Assembly: GCA_902532475.1 (NCBI GenBank)
Contig: CACAIE010000013.1
Span: 1 to 43,208 of the forward strand
From: an uncultured SAR116 cluster alpha proteobacterium
GTDB taxonomy: Bacteria; Pseudomonadota; Alphaproteobacteria; Puniceispirillales; GCA-002684695
Direction: 5' to 3'
Length of the DNA: 43,208 nucleotides
The stretch's first letter is position 1. Each line of letters begins with the position of its first letter. The notes beneath the pieces are model-generated. The model was not told the DNA's origin, did no database searches, and saw only the letters and a list, made by a program, of their open reading frames with translations. The translations under genes were made by a program, and so were the position numbers. Positions 28,839-38,920 of the stretch are shown here, piece by piece.

Positions 28839-28843
28839 AATTT

Positions 28844-29656
28844 ATGCGTATTTGTCTGATTGGTTGTGGTAAAATGGGAGCAGCTCTTTTGGAGGGTTGG
28901 AGTAAACTATCAGTGATTAATGAAATCACTGTAGTAGAACCGAATAAAATTAATGTAGGCAAGAATATAAAAGAAAAAAGCAACATTTTTTTTTATAACA
29001 ATTTAAGTAAAATTAAATTCAATTATCTTCCTGATGCAGTAATTTTGGCTGTTAAGCCTCAAATTATGGAGATTGTTTTATTAGAACTTAAGATGCTAGG
29101 AATAAAAAGTTCATGTTGGCTTACAATTGCTGCTGGCTTGCCAATAAAATTTTATGAAAACATTTTAGGCAAAAACCAATCAATTGTTAGGACTATTCCT
29201 AATACACCAGCTTCAATTTTAAAAGGTGTTACAGCATTATGCTACAATCAAAATTGTAAGAGAGCTCAAATTGAACATGCTAACTTATTAATGGAAGCGG
29301 TAGGTATAATTCTTCAAGTTAGAGATGAACGTTTAATGGATTCTATAACTGCTGTTTCAGGATCTGGCCCAGCTTATATATTTTATATGATTGAAGCTAT
29401 GATAGAAGCAGCGATAAATATAGGAATTGATAAAGATGATGCCGTTAAACTTGTTGAAGGAACTTTAGTAGGATCAGCATTTTTATTGGAAAACTCTCAA
29501 GAAGAAGTTGGCATACTAAGAAAAGCTGTAACAAGTCCAAAAGGTACTACTGAAGCTGGATTATCAATATTAAGTAATAATGATAGTTTTTTTAATCTTA
29601 TTAGGAATGCAATTGAAGGAGCACAAAAAAGAGGTAAAGAACTTGGAAAATTATGA
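28844..29656 (+). CDS. proC: pyrroline-5-carboxylate reductase
   Basis: 270 aa. ICLIGCGKMGAALLEGW, VRTIPNTPASILKGVTALC, VSGSGPAYIFYMIEAM. Confidence 0.95.
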   Translation: MRICLIGCGKMGAALLEGWSKLSVINEITVVEPNKINVGKNIKEKSNIFFYNNLSKIKFNYLPDAVILAVKPQIMEIVLLELKMLGIKSSCWLTIAAGLPIKFYENILGKNQSIVRTIPNTPASILKGVTALCYNQNCKRAQIEHANLLMEAVGIILQVRDERLMDSITAVSGSGPAYIFYMIEAMIEAAINIGIDKDDAVKLVEGTLVGSAFLLENSQEEVGILRKAVTSPKGTTEAGLSILSNNDSFFNLIRNAIEGAQKRGKELGKL

Positions 29657-30268
29657 TTGGAGTTAGTAAAATTTTTCATGTCTGAAAAAATAAATAATGA
29701 TCAAATTACCTTATCTCATTGTCTAATTGATTTAATGATTGACCATGAATATGATGAAATAGGTAGCAGTTTGATATTAGGAAAAACACAAAAACAGTTT
29801 AATGAAAATCACTTTTGGATGGCAGATGATAAAATAGATCTACTTAGAGTATATTTTCAATTTTCAAATAATAATATTATAACAGAAGCCTATAATGATT
29901 TTCAAGAAGATGTGAGTGCAAATGTTAACGAGAAATTAACTGATATTATAATACGAAAATGTGAATTTCATCAGAAAAAAAAAATACCATTAAAAAAATT
30001 ATATAATTTAAGATTTTCAAACTTTGAAATTTTATTTTTATTTAATTCGATAATTGGAGATTTATCTAAGAAAGCATTAAAAATTTCGGGAGATGAATCA
30101 AAAAATTTAAAAAACAAGTTAATCTTTATAGGGCTTGCATCATCTTATTCTTTAATTTTTAATAAATGGGTTTATTCACCAAATGAAGATATTTCATATA
30201 TCATGAATTTAGCTGACAAATATTTAAATAATGCTGAAGAATTAGCTAAGAATATTGGTTTATTGTAA
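29657..30268 (+). CDS. COQ9-family protein (ubiquinone biosynthesis accessory)
   Basis: 203 aa, TetR-like fold pattern, in the expected ubiK-proC neighbourhood. Start uncertain (TTG 29657 or ATG 29678). Confidence 0.65.
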   Translation: MELVKFFMSEKINNDQITLSHCLIDLMIDHEYDEIGSSLILGKTQKQFNENHFWMADDKIDLLRVYFQFSNNNIITEAYNDFQEDVSANVNEKLTDIIIRKCEFHQKKKIPLKKLYNLRFSNFEILFLFNSIIGDLSKKALKISGDESKNLKNKLIFIGLASSYSLIFNKWVYSPNEDISYIMNLADKYLNNAEELAKNIGLL

Positions 30269-30284
30269 TATTGAGTAATTAGAT

Positions 30285-30620
30285 ATGTGCATATCCTTTG
30301 AAGAATTTCTTAAAGTAGATATCAGGAAGGGGGTCATAATTGACGCAATTCTATTTGATGAAGCTATAAAACCTGCAATTAAAATTTGGATTGATTTTGG
30401 TATTGATATAGGCGTTAAAAAATCTTCTGCACAAATTTTAGATTTATATAATCCAAAAATTCTTCTAGGAAAATCAATTTTGGCAGTGATTAATCTACCT
30501 CCGAGGCAAATAGGAAGTTTTATGTCTGAAGTTTTAATTCTTGGTTTAGAGGACAATAATAAATCAATTGTTCTTATTGCTCCTGAGGCTGAAGTGCCTA
30601 ATGGATCAAAACTAAAGTAA
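30285..30620 (+). CDS. csaA: tRNA-binding domain protein (CsaA-like)
   Basis: 111 aa. FLKVDIRKGVII and AVINLPPRQIGSFMSEVLILGL...LIAPEAEVPNGSKLK. Confidence 0.9.
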   Translation: MCISFEEFLKVDIRKGVIIDAILFDEAIKPAIKIWIDFGIDIGVKKSSAQILDLYNPKILLGKSILAVINLPPRQIGSFMSEVLILGLEDNNKSIVLIAPEAEVPNGSKLK

Positions 30621-31925
30621 TTAGAATGGAAGAGATATTTTTACTCGAAGACCACCAAGCGGAGAGTCAAGCAACTCCAAAGTTCCCCCATGAGATAAAG
30701 TGATGTTAGTTGCTATAGATAAACCAAGTCCTGTGCCTCCAGTTTGTTTATTTCTTGATGTTTCAAGTCTATGAAAAGGCCTTAAAGCGTACTCTCTTTT
30801 ATCTAAATTAATGCCAGGCCCATCATCGTCAATGTATACTAATAGTGTTTCTTCAGAAGTATCTAATATTATTTCAGAATTTTTCGCATACCGTATTGTA
30901 TTAGATAAAACATTCGTAATTGCTCTTCTAAATGATTGAGGGCGCAATTGAAATTCAGTATTTTTATTAAGCTTTTTAAACTTTATTCTTGTTTTGTCAT
31001 TTTTATAACTGTTTAAAATATCATAAAAAAAAGTATTAATATTAATTTTTTTAATTGGTTCAGTAACATCTTCTTTGGCAAAAGACAAATATTCAGAAAT
31101 CAAAAATTCCATTTCATCTATGTCTTTGTTCATAGAGTCTATTTCAGAATTCTTTTTAAACATTGCTAACTGAAGTCTAAGCCTTGTTAAAGGGGTTCTG
31201 AGATCATGGCTGACACCAGCAAGCATGTCCGTTCTTTCATTTAATTGATTTCTAATTCTAGAGGCCATTGAAATTACCGCTCTAGTTGCCAACCTAACTT
31301 CATTCGCTCCAGTTATAGAAATATTTTTTACTTCTCTTCCTATTCCTAAGTTATATGCTGTTCTTGCTAATTTTTTAATTGGTCTAACCTGAGCACTTAT
31401 GAACACTAAAGTTAATGCAAAAAGCATAAAAGATGAACCAATAGACCAAGATACAAAAATCCAACTTGTAGAGCTAAAAACTCTTTTTTTACTAAATTTA
31501 AACTTAATTACTCCATTTAAAATCATTACGTCTATCGTAATAAATTTTTCATCACTTATGAAATCAGTATTGAATGGTAGATTAGTAGTTTGATTCATTG
31601 AATTTTTTACAGCTTTTTCTGCATAAGTATTTGAAGAAAGAGAATATGAAGTAAGTTCTTTTCCAGGGTGCCAACTTAAATTAATATTTAATTTCTGTGA
31701 CAAATTGGTTATTTGAAGATTAATAGGGTTTTGGGTTTCTTCAATTTGTGATAAAATTGCAGATATATCCGCAACTAAATTTTGTGCCATATGCCTAGTA
31801 ACCGTGTTCCAATGACGAACATAAAATACTGTTACTGTCAATAATTGAACTAGCAATAATGGTAAGAGAATTATGATTAATAAACGATTAAAGAGTGTTC
31901 TTGGAAAAAAATTTCTAAGTCTCAT
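30621..31925 (-). CDS. EnvZ-like sensor histidine kinase
   Basis: 434 aa with N-terminal TM, HAMP-like segment, H-box AGVSHDLRTPLTRLRL, N-box NVLSNTIRYA, G-boxes DDGPGI and GGTGLGLSIA. Confidence 0.93.
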   Translation of the reverse strand: MRLRNFFPRTLFNRLLIIILLPLLLVQLLTVTVFYVRHWNTVTRHMAQNLVADISAILSQIEETQNPINLQITNLSQKLNINLSWHPGKELTSYSLSSNTYAEKAVKNSMNQTTNLPFNTDFISDEKFITIDVMILNGVIKFKFSKKRVFSSTSWIFVSWSIGSSFMLFALTLVFISAQVRPIKKLARTAYNLGIGREVKNISITGANEVRLATRAVISMASRIRNQLNERTDMLAGVSHDLRTPLTRLRLQLAMFKKNSEIDSMNKDIDEMEFLISEYLSFAKEDVTEPIKKININTFFYDILNSYKNDKTRIKFKKLNKNTEFQLRPQSFRRAITNVLSNTIRYAKNSEIILDTSEETLLVYIDDDGPGINLDKREYALRPFHRLETSRNKQTGGTGLGLSIATNITLSHGGTLELLDSPLGGLRVKISLPF

Positions 31926-32612
31926 TTATGTTTTATTTAATGGAGTTGCTCTAAGCATCCATCCCTTACCCCTTAATGTCAATAACCATTGAGGTTTTCT
32001 TGGGTTATCTTCAATTTTTTTTCTTAACCTTGCTATCCCTACATCTATACTTCTATTATTAAACTCAAGATTTAATAATTTGCATAATTCTACCCTGCTT
32101 TGTTCAATCCCTAAGTTTTGAGAAAAAATAGAAAGTAGATTATTTTCTAAGTTAGTTGTATGAACGTATTTATTATTTTTTGATAGCTTTTTAATTGCAT
32201 TATCCCAAATAAATGAACCAAATTTAACATATTTTAATTCTTCTTTCACTAAAACTTTTGCATGTTTTAAGATATTATTAATCCTCAAAAGTAATTCCTC
32301 TGGGTCAAAAGGCTTGGTTAAATAATCATCAGCACCACTTTTTAAACCTGTGATTTTATCTTGTATTTGGCCTAAAGCTGTTAAAAGTAAAACTGGAGTA
32401 TTAAATTTTAACCTTAGCTCGTGCAGAAACTCAATTCCTGATTTACCAGGCATCATTACATCTAATACAATTAGATCAAAGCTAAACTCGTTCAAAATTT
32501 TTTTAGCTTTTATTGCATTTGAAGAGACGCTTACGTTAAAGTTATTTTTTTTTAAAAATTGCTTTAGTAGTTGTCTCAATCGGTCATCGTCATCTATTAC
32601 TAATATATGCAT
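31926..32612 (-). CDS. OmpR/PetR-like response regulator
   Basis: 228 aa. Receiver domain (IDDDDRLRQLL, LIVLDVMMPGKSG, KPFDPEELLLRI) and winged-helix C-terminus. Confidence 0.94.
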   Translation of the reverse strand: MHILVIDDDDRLRQLLKQFLKKNNFNVSVSSNAIKAKKILNEFSFDLIVLDVMMPGKSGIEFLHELRLKFNTPVLLLTALGQIQDKITGLKSGADDYLTKPFDPEELLLRINNILKHAKVLVKEELKYVKFGSFIWDNAIKKLSKNNKYVHTTNLENNLLSIFSQNLGIEQSRVELCKLLNLEFNNRSIDVGIARLRKKIEDNPRKPQWLLTLRGKGWMLRATPLNKT

Positions 32613-32767
32613 ACTTTTATTATTTTAATTAAGTCTAAAGATAATTTTTTGCTTGTTAAATAATGCACAAATAATTAATAATTACTAGTTATCACTCAAT
32701 AATAAAATTTTTATTTGGTTTTTAATGTGCATGAAAATTACTACCAGAAAGTATATGGAGATAAAGT

Positions 32768-33646
32768 ATGAGTATCATACCTTTTGATGATAGGGATGGT
32801 TATATTTGGATGAATGGGGAAGTCCTGCCATGGAGAGATACAAAAACTCATGTTATTTCTCATGGGTTGCATTATGCAAGCTTAGTATTTGAAGGTGAGA
32901 GAGCATATAATGGTAAGATCTTTAAATCTTTAGAGCATACAAACAGACTTTTTAATTCTGCATCAATTTTAGACATGACCATTCCTTGGACTTCTAACGA
33001 AATTGAAGAAGCAAAACTAGAAATGCTCAAAGTTATGAAGCTTTCAAATTCGTATGTTCGAGCTTTTTCTTGGAGGGGTTCTGAAATGATTGCTGTTTCT
33101 GCTCAAAATACAAAAATCCATACAGCAATTGCCGTATGGGAATGGCCATCTATGTTTGATCCTGAGGCTAAAATGAGAGGAATAAAACTTGATATTTCAA
33201 AATGGAGGAGACCTCCTGCAGAATGTGCCCCAGTTCATGCTAAGGCGGCTGGTTTGTATATGATTTGTACTTTAGCAAAACACGAGGCAGAAAAAAAAGG
33301 ATTTGATGATACTTTGATGCTTAGTCATGATGGTTTAATAGCTGAAGCAACAGGAGCTAATATTTTTTTTAGAATGTCTGATGGTAATATACATACACCT
33401 CTGCCAAATACATTTTTAAATGGAATAACCAGAAAAACAGTAATAGAGCTATTAAGAAATGAGGGATTGAAAGTTATAGAAAGAGACATAAATTTAGATG
33501 AATTAGACAATGTAACAGAATGTTTTTTAACTGGTACTGCAGCTGAAGTAACTCCAGTCGGAAAAATTTCCAACTTTGAATTTCAACCTGGAAACTTATG
33601 CAAAAAAATTATGGTCGACTATTCAGAATTGGTAAGATCAAGATAA
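32768..33646 (+). CDS. ilvE: branched-chain amino acid aminotransferase
   Basis: 292 aa. HGLHYASLVFEGERAYNG, HAKAAGLYMICTLAKHEAEKKGFDDTLML, TGTAAEVTPV. Confidence 0.96.
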   Translation: MSIIPFDDRDGYIWMNGEVLPWRDTKTHVISHGLHYASLVFEGERAYNGKIFKSLEHTNRLFNSASILDMTIPWTSNEIEEAKLEMLKVMKLSNSYVRAFSWRGSEMIAVSAQNTKIHTAIAVWEWPSMFDPEAKMRGIKLDISKWRRPPAECAPVHAKAAGLYMICTLAKHEAEKKGFDDTLMLSHDGLIAEATGANIFFRMSDGNIHTPLPNTFLNGITRKTVIELLRNEGLKVIERDINLDELDNVTECFLTGTAAEVTPVGKISNFEFQPGNLCKKIMVDYSELVRSR

Positions 33647-33647
33647 A

Positions 33648-34103
33648 TTAATCCCCCCATTTTTTTAATGCTTGTTCATCTTCTTTTCTGGATAGAACCC
33701 ATTTATTTTGATTGTTAATTTCTTCAGATTTCCAAAAAGGTGCTTGAGTTTTTAGATAGTCCATTATGAATTGAGTTGATTCAAAAGCTGCATTTCTATG
33801 TAATGATGCAGAAGCAGCTAATACAATTTGATCACCAATATTTAATTTGCCATATCTATGAATTATTAAAGTGCCTAACAAAGGCCACTTTTGTGATGCT
33901 TTTGCTGAAATTTCTAAAAGCATTTTCTCAGTCATGCCAGCATAATGCTCGATCGTTAATGAGGTCAATTTTTTATTATTTGAAAAATTTCTTACATACC
34001 CAATAAAGGAATTGATTGCACCAGGTGTTTCCATACAATTATTTTTTAATTTTTGAATTTCATCTTCAGCTATAAAATCTTTTTCTTGAACTTTGACTAT
34101 CAA
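33648..34103 (-). CDS. moaE: molybdopterin synthase catalytic subunit
   Basis: 151 aa. GAINSFIGYVRNFS, LTIEHYAGMTEKML, HRYGKLNIGDQIVLAASAS, KTQAPFWKSE. Confidence 0.95.
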   Translation of the reverse strand: MIVKVQEKDFIAEDEIQKLKNNCMETPGAINSFIGYVRNFSNNKKLTSLTIEHYAGMTEKMLLEISAKASQKWPLLGTLIIHRYGKLNIGDQIVLAASASLHRNAAFESTQFIMDYLKTQAPFWKSEEINNQNKWVLSRKEDEQALKKWGD

Positions 34104-34106
34104 TTT

Positions 34107-34358
34107 TTAACCTCCTGTTACTGGAGGGAAAAAAGCAATTTCATCTTTTTCATTTATCTTTGTTTTCAAGTCTGCAAACTCTTGATTAACAGATACTTTT
34201 ATCGAATTTAAATCACTAAAAGCATTTTTATGTTTTTCTGATTTTTCTGTTAAAAACGTAATTAAATCATCTACGGTTTCAACATTTTTAGGCTTTATAA
34301 TTTCCTGGGAATTTAATCCTATTTTTTCTTTTAACCATGAAAAGTATAGAATTCTCAT
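34107..34358 (-). CDS. moaD: molybdopterin synthase sulfur carrier subunit
   Basis: 83 aa. ILYFSWLKEKIG and C-terminal DEIAFFPPVTGG (diglycine). Confidence 0.95.
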   Translation of the reverse strand: MRILYFSWLKEKIGLNSQEIIKPKNVETVDDLITFLTEKSEKHKNAFSDLNSIKVSVNQEFADLKTKINEKDEIAFFPPVTGG

Positions 34359-36139
34359 AACAAAGCCTCTTTAAACGGTATAAAATTTACAATATCCCCT
34401 ACCATAACATTATCTATATTTTCTCCAACTTCTATCAACCCATTTGCACCGGAAAGGGAAGTCAAAACACCTGCCCCTGGTTTGCCGTTTATTTTGACAT
34501 AAGAAGTATTATTTTTGTAAAATAATTTACCCCTCAAGAATTCTTTTCTTCCAATTTTGCATTTTTGATTAAATTGGGCAATTGCAGGCATTTTTATTAT
34601 TTCAGAATTTGAAGCTGCCATTCTTTTTTTAATTCCAGCCTCTACTAGCAATCTAAAACATATTTGTGCTGCAACTGGATTTCCAGGCAAACAAAATATA
34701 GGCACGTCATTTATAGAAGCAAAACCCATAGGTCTTCCTGGTTTTATAGATAATCTCCAAAAATGAATTCTACCTTTTATATCATTTATTACGGATTTTA
34801 TATGATCTTCTTCTCCTTCTGATGCTCCTCCCGAAAAAATGATAAGATCATAGTTTTTGATCAATTTTTTAAGGAAAAATTTTAATTTTTCAGGGTTGTC
34901 TTTAATAATTCCATGTAGGTAAGGCTCATTCCCAGTATCTAGGCATGAATTAAAAATCATCGGTCCATTACTGTCATACACTAGTCCACTATTTAATTTT
35001 TTTCCTGCTTGAATAATTTCATTCCCAGTAGAAACAATTACAATTTTCAATTTTTTATTTACAACCAGATTTTTGATGCCTAGTGAAGAAGCCAATCCTA
35101 TTTCAGTTGAATTAAGAAAATGACCTGATTTAATTACTAATTGATGTTTTTTTATATTTTCTCCTGCTGGTCGGCAATTTACCCCTTCTTTGATATTTGG
35201 AGGAATAAATACACAGCCATTTTTTTCTTTGCATTCTTCTTGCATTGCAATTGTATTTATAGGTTTAGGTAATATAGAACCAGTAAATATTTTTACAGCA
35301 TTATTTTCTTTAACAGAAAATACTTGTTGCAAACCAGCTTTAATAACCTTAGAGATTTTTATATTTGAACCATTTTCAGGATCATAGTCTTTATAATTAA
35401 AGCCAAAACCATCAACTGCTGCATTATTTTTATTAGGGAGGTTAATTTTCGAGTAAACATTGTTTAGTAATACTCTAGAATTGCAATCCTGTAAGGGCAC
35501 AGTTTCTTTTTTAATTGATGGTTTAATTTTTGATAAAATAATTTTTCTTGCTTGATCAAAATTCATCTCATTAGTAATTTTTCTATTTAATATTTTTGGT
35601 TTTTTAAGTTTAAATTTATAAATTAAAAATTCTACGATTTGTTTTGGTTCATTTAAATTAAGAATATTAATCTTGTTGAAATTCTCTAATTTTTTATTTT
35701 TTGGGTTGTCAGTAGCAATTGCAAAAATGTCTTTATCTTTGAAAGATAGAATTTCATTATTTTCTTTTTCTCTCCAAACTTCTAACTTAGGAAAGTGTTC
35801 TTTTTTAAAGCCTTCAACTATTAAGATATCTTTTTTACTTGATAAAGATAATAGTTCTTTTAAGTTTGCTTCTTTATCATTTTGTTTTTCTATAATATGG
35901 GCAATTCTTTTTGTTGATGAAACAATCACCTCCTGAGACCCAGCTTTACGGTGTTTCCAACTATCTTTTCCAGGTTGGTCGATTTGAAAATTATGGTGAG
36001 CATGTTTAATTGAGCCTACTGAAAAGCCTTTTTGAGAAAATATTTTAATTAATGAAACAGTTAGTGTTGTTTTTCCTGAATTTGAAAATCCAGCCAACCC
36101 AAAAACACAATCATGTTTATTTATTATAATGTTACTCAT
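34355..36139 (-). CDS. bifunctional MobB-MoeA fusion (molybdopterin-guanine dinucleotide protein B + molybdopterin molybdotransferase)
   Basis: N-terminal MobB (VFGLAGFSNSGKTTLTVSLIKIF, GSIKHAHHNFQIDQPGKDSWKHRKAGS) in one frame with MoeA (NNAAVDGFGFNYKDY, VIVSTGNEI, SGGASEGEEDHIK, KPGRPMGFASI, LPGNPVAAQICF). Confidence 0.93.
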   Translation of the reverse strand: MSNIIINKHDCVFGLAGFSNSGKTTLTVSLIKIFSQKGFSVGSIKHAHHNFQIDQPGKDSWKHRKAGSQEVIVSSTKRIAHIIEKQNDKEANLKELLSLSSKKDILIVEGFKKEHFPKLEVWREKENNEILSFKDKDIFAIATDNPKNKKLENFNKINILNLNEPKQIVEFLIYKFKLKKPKILNRKITNEMNFDQARKIILSKIKPSIKKETVPLQDCNSRVLLNNVYSKINLPNKNNAAVDGFGFNYKDYDPENGSNIKISKVIKAGLQQVFSVKENNAVKIFTGSILPKPINTIAMQEECKEKNGCVFIPPNIKEGVNCRPAGENIKKHQLVIKSGHFLNSTEIGLASSLGIKNLVVNKKLKIVIVSTGNEIIQAGKKLNSGLVYDSNGPMIFNSCLDTGNEPYLHGIIKDNPEKLKFFLKKLIKNYDLIIFSGGASEGEEDHIKSVINDIKGRIHFWRLSIKPGRPMGFASINDVPIFCLPGNPVAAQICFRLLVEAGIKKRMAASNSEIIKMPAIAQFNQKCKIGRKEFLRGKLFYKNNTSYVKINGKPGAGVLTSLSGANGLIEVGENIDNVMVGDIVNFIPFKEALL

Positions 36140-36145
36140 ATATTA

Positions 36146-36679
36146 CTAATGATCTATTAAAGATGCTTTCACGTACTGGTATGCAGTAAGTAAAGACAGC
36201 AATGTTGAAACCCAAAGTAAAGCCAATCCATAAAATTGCAAATTGTAATCATAACCTATAAAAACAGAAGGTATCAAACATATAATAGCCATCATTTGAG
36301 CAAATGTTTTTATTTTTGCTAAAAACGTTACTGAGAGAATATCCCCTTTTGAATACTCTCTGAGTCCAGATATGAATATTTCTCGGATAATTATTAAAGC
36401 CGCAGCTAAAACATGTATATCATTTACAATGTTATTGGAAACCAAACTGATTAGTGCGCAAGAGACTAAAAGTTTATCTGCAATTGGATCAAGTATCTTC
36501 CCTAATTTAGAAGACTGGTTAAATGATCTAGCTAAATAACCATCTAAGAAATCAGTAAAGGATGAAATTATGAAAATAGACAATCCTAAAACTACCATAT
36601 TAAAGTTTTGAAATGATAAAACGATTACTAAAATTGGTGCTGAGAAAATTCTTAATATTGTTAATATATTAGGTGTCAT
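36146..36679 (-). CDS. pgsA: CDP-diacylglycerol-glycerol-3-phosphate 3-phosphatidyltransferase
   Basis: 177 aa. NILTILRIFSAPILV and DFLDGYLARSFNQSSKLGKILDPIADKLLV (CDP-alcohol phosphotransferase motif). Confidence 0.96.
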   Translation of the reverse strand: MTPNILTILRIFSAPILVIVLSFQNFNMVVLGLSIFIISSFTDFLDGYLARSFNQSSKLGKILDPIADKLLVSCALISLVSNNIVNDIHVLAAALIIIREIFISGLREYSKGDILSVTFLAKIKTFAQMMAIICLIPSVFIGYDYNLQFYGLALLWVSTLLSLLTAYQYVKASLIDH

Positions 36680-36698
36680 TTATTATAATCTGTTTTAT

Positions 36699-38555
36699 TT
36701 AGTTATCTTGAAAAAAGTTATAAATTCTTTCTGCTATATTTTGAGATATTCCTGTTACTTTCTTTAAATTATCTATTCCTGCTCTTGATACTTCTTTCGC
36801 AGAACCAAAGTATTTAAGTAGAGCTTGTTTTTTAATATTGCCTATGCCTTCAATTTCGTCAATTGGGTTATATGTTAAAGCTTTTTTTCTCTGTGCTCTA
36901 TGAGAGCTAATAGCAAATCTATGGGCCTCATCCCTTAATTTTTGCAAAAAGAACATTATCAGGCTATTTGTCGGTAAAGTAAAACTATTTTGGTTGATTA
37001 AATGAAATTTTTCTTTTCCAGCATTTCTTTGAACACCCTTGGAAATAGCGCAAACTTTAATTTCTTCTAATTGCAAATCTTGTAAGACTTGATAAACAGC
37101 ATTTAGATGCCCCTTACCACCGTCAATTAAAATTAAATTTGGCAAGTTATTTCTCTTACTTTCAGAAGAAATATTTTTAAACCTTCTTTTAATTACATCT
37201 CGCATCATCTTAAAGTCATTTCCTCCAAGGATTTTTTGATTAAATTCTAAGTTAAATTTTCTGTAAGAACTTTTATCAAATCCTTCGGTATTTGCAACTA
37301 CCATAGCTCCCACGGCAAACTTTCCTTGAATATGTGAATTGTCATAAATTTCAATTCTTTTTATATCTTTCTCTAGATTAAAAAGGGTTTTTAACTCATT
37401 AAAATTTTTGTAAGTTTTATCTTGTTCTATTATTTTTCTATTTAAACTGAGTTCAGCATTGGTTAAGGAAGCATCAATTAATTTCTTTTTTATTCCTTTT
37501 TGGGGGCATGTTAATTTTATTTTATAACCAGCTATAGATGACAAAGCTTCAACCATTAGTATATTTTCCTTAGGCGAATGAGACAAAATTATTTCTTTAG
37601 GTGGAATTTTGCTTTCGTAAAACTGGCTTAAAAATCCTGATATAATTTCGTCAGAATTAAGCTCTTTTGCCTGAGCAGGAAAAAAGGTATGGTCACCAAA
37701 ATTTGAACCTGACCTCATAAATGAAATGTGTATAGCTATATTATTATATTTTTTATATAGTGAAATTATATCAACATCTCCTAATTCTTTTACATTAATA
37801 TTTTGAAATGCTTGGATACTTGCTAGGGCTCTAATTTTATTTCTCCAAAGAGTTGCGTTTTCAAAATCTAACTTGTCTGAGCATGTTTGCATTTTATCTG
37901 CGAAATCTTTTTTAATTTTATCAGATTGACCAGACAGAAAATTTTTCACTTGAATAACTTGTTTGTTGTATTCATTTTTGTCTACTAATCCTACACAAGG
38001 TGCGGTGCATCTTTTAATTTGATATTGCAAACAAGGTCGAGTTCTCAAATTAAAAATATTGTCACTACAATTTCTAATCATAAAACCTTTTTGAAGTGCA
38101 TCTATTGCTTTATTTACAGAATTTGCTGAAGCAAAAGGGCCAAAGTAAAAACCTTTTTCATTTTTTTTTCCTCTATGTTTTTTAATTTGAGGAAAACTAT
38201 TATTTGTAGATAAAAGGATATTTGGAAAAGATTTATCGTCACGAAGTAAAATATTATATTTAGGTTTATTTTTTTTTATTAAATTTGATTCCAATAATAA
38301 TGCTTCTACTTCTGTCAAAGTTGTTGAAATCTCTAATGTTTTTGTCTCTGAAATCATTCTTAATATTCGTTTAGATTGATTTTTGAGTTTTGTATAGGAA
38401 GAGACCCTTTTTTTTAAATTTTTCGCTTTACCTATGTATAGTACATCATCTTTGGAATCTAACATCTTATAAATACCAGGTTTAGAGGGTAAACTAATAA
38501 TTTCTTTATCTAAAACTGCTAATCCTTGAATATAATTTCTTGAATTATTTTTCAT
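36699..38555 (-). CDS. uvrC: excinuclease ABC subunit C
   Basis: 618 aa. GIYKMLDSKDDVLYIGKAKNLKKRVSSY, RPCLQYQIKRCTAPCVG, RIEIYDNSHIQG, LILIDGGKGHL, C-terminal HhH. Confidence 0.98.
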   Translation of the reverse strand: MKNNSRNYIQGLAVLDKEIISLPSKPGIYKMLDSKDDVLYIGKAKNLKKRVSSYTKLKNQSKRILRMISETKTLEISTTLTEVEALLLESNLIKKNKPKYNILLRDDKSFPNILLSTNNSFPQIKKHRGKKNEKGFYFGPFASANSVNKAIDALQKGFMIRNCSDNIFNLRTRPCLQYQIKRCTAPCVGLVDKNEYNKQVIQVKNFLSGQSDKIKKDFADKMQTCSDKLDFENATLWRNKIRALASIQAFQNINVKELGDVDIISLYKKYNNIAIHISFMRSGSNFGDHTFFPAQAKELNSDEIISGFLSQFYESKIPPKEIILSHSPKENILMVEALSSIAGYKIKLTCPQKGIKKKLIDASLTNAELSLNRKIIEQDKTYKNFNELKTLFNLEKDIKRIEIYDNSHIQGKFAVGAMVVANTEGFDKSSYRKFNLEFNQKILGGNDFKMMRDVIKRRFKNISSESKRNNLPNLILIDGGKGHLNAVYQVLQDLQLEEIKVCAISKGVQRNAGKEKFHLINQNSFTLPTNSLIMFFLQKLRDEAHRFAISSHRAQRKKALTYNPIDEIEGIGNIKKQALLKYFGSAKEVSRAGIDNLKKVTGISQNIAERIYNFFQDN

Positions 38556-38697
38556 TTTATAATCACCAAATTAAAAATAATTTAGTTTACGTAATGGAGA
38601 TAACTATATTAATTTAATGTAAAACATTTTAATATTATATTTAATAATTCAAAAACATTAAGGTAATCAACTGTTATAGAAATTAATCCACTGTTTT

Positions 38698-38718
38698 TGT
38701 GGATAACTCTGTGGATAA
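38698..38718. other. two perfect DnaA boxes (TGTGGATAA x2) in the AT-rich uvrC-antiporter intergenic gap; candidate oriC element
   Basis: TGTGGATAA at 38698-38706 and 38710-38718, 12 nt start to start, reverse complement of TTATCCACA. An inverted, degenerate box-like TAATCCACT lies just upstream (about 38685-38693). Confidence 0.5.
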
Positions 38719-38920
38719 AAATCCTGTAATTGAACTATATCAATAGTTACAATAAAACTTTAAATAATTTAAGATAAAATTTCTAATTCTAGAAAAATAA
38801 ATAATAACAATAGGATACCAATTGGATTTTGGATTTATACTTTAAATTAATAAAGAAACTTCATAATCGACTAATTTCAGATGATGAGTAAATTTCATTG
38901 TGTATACATTTATATTAATT

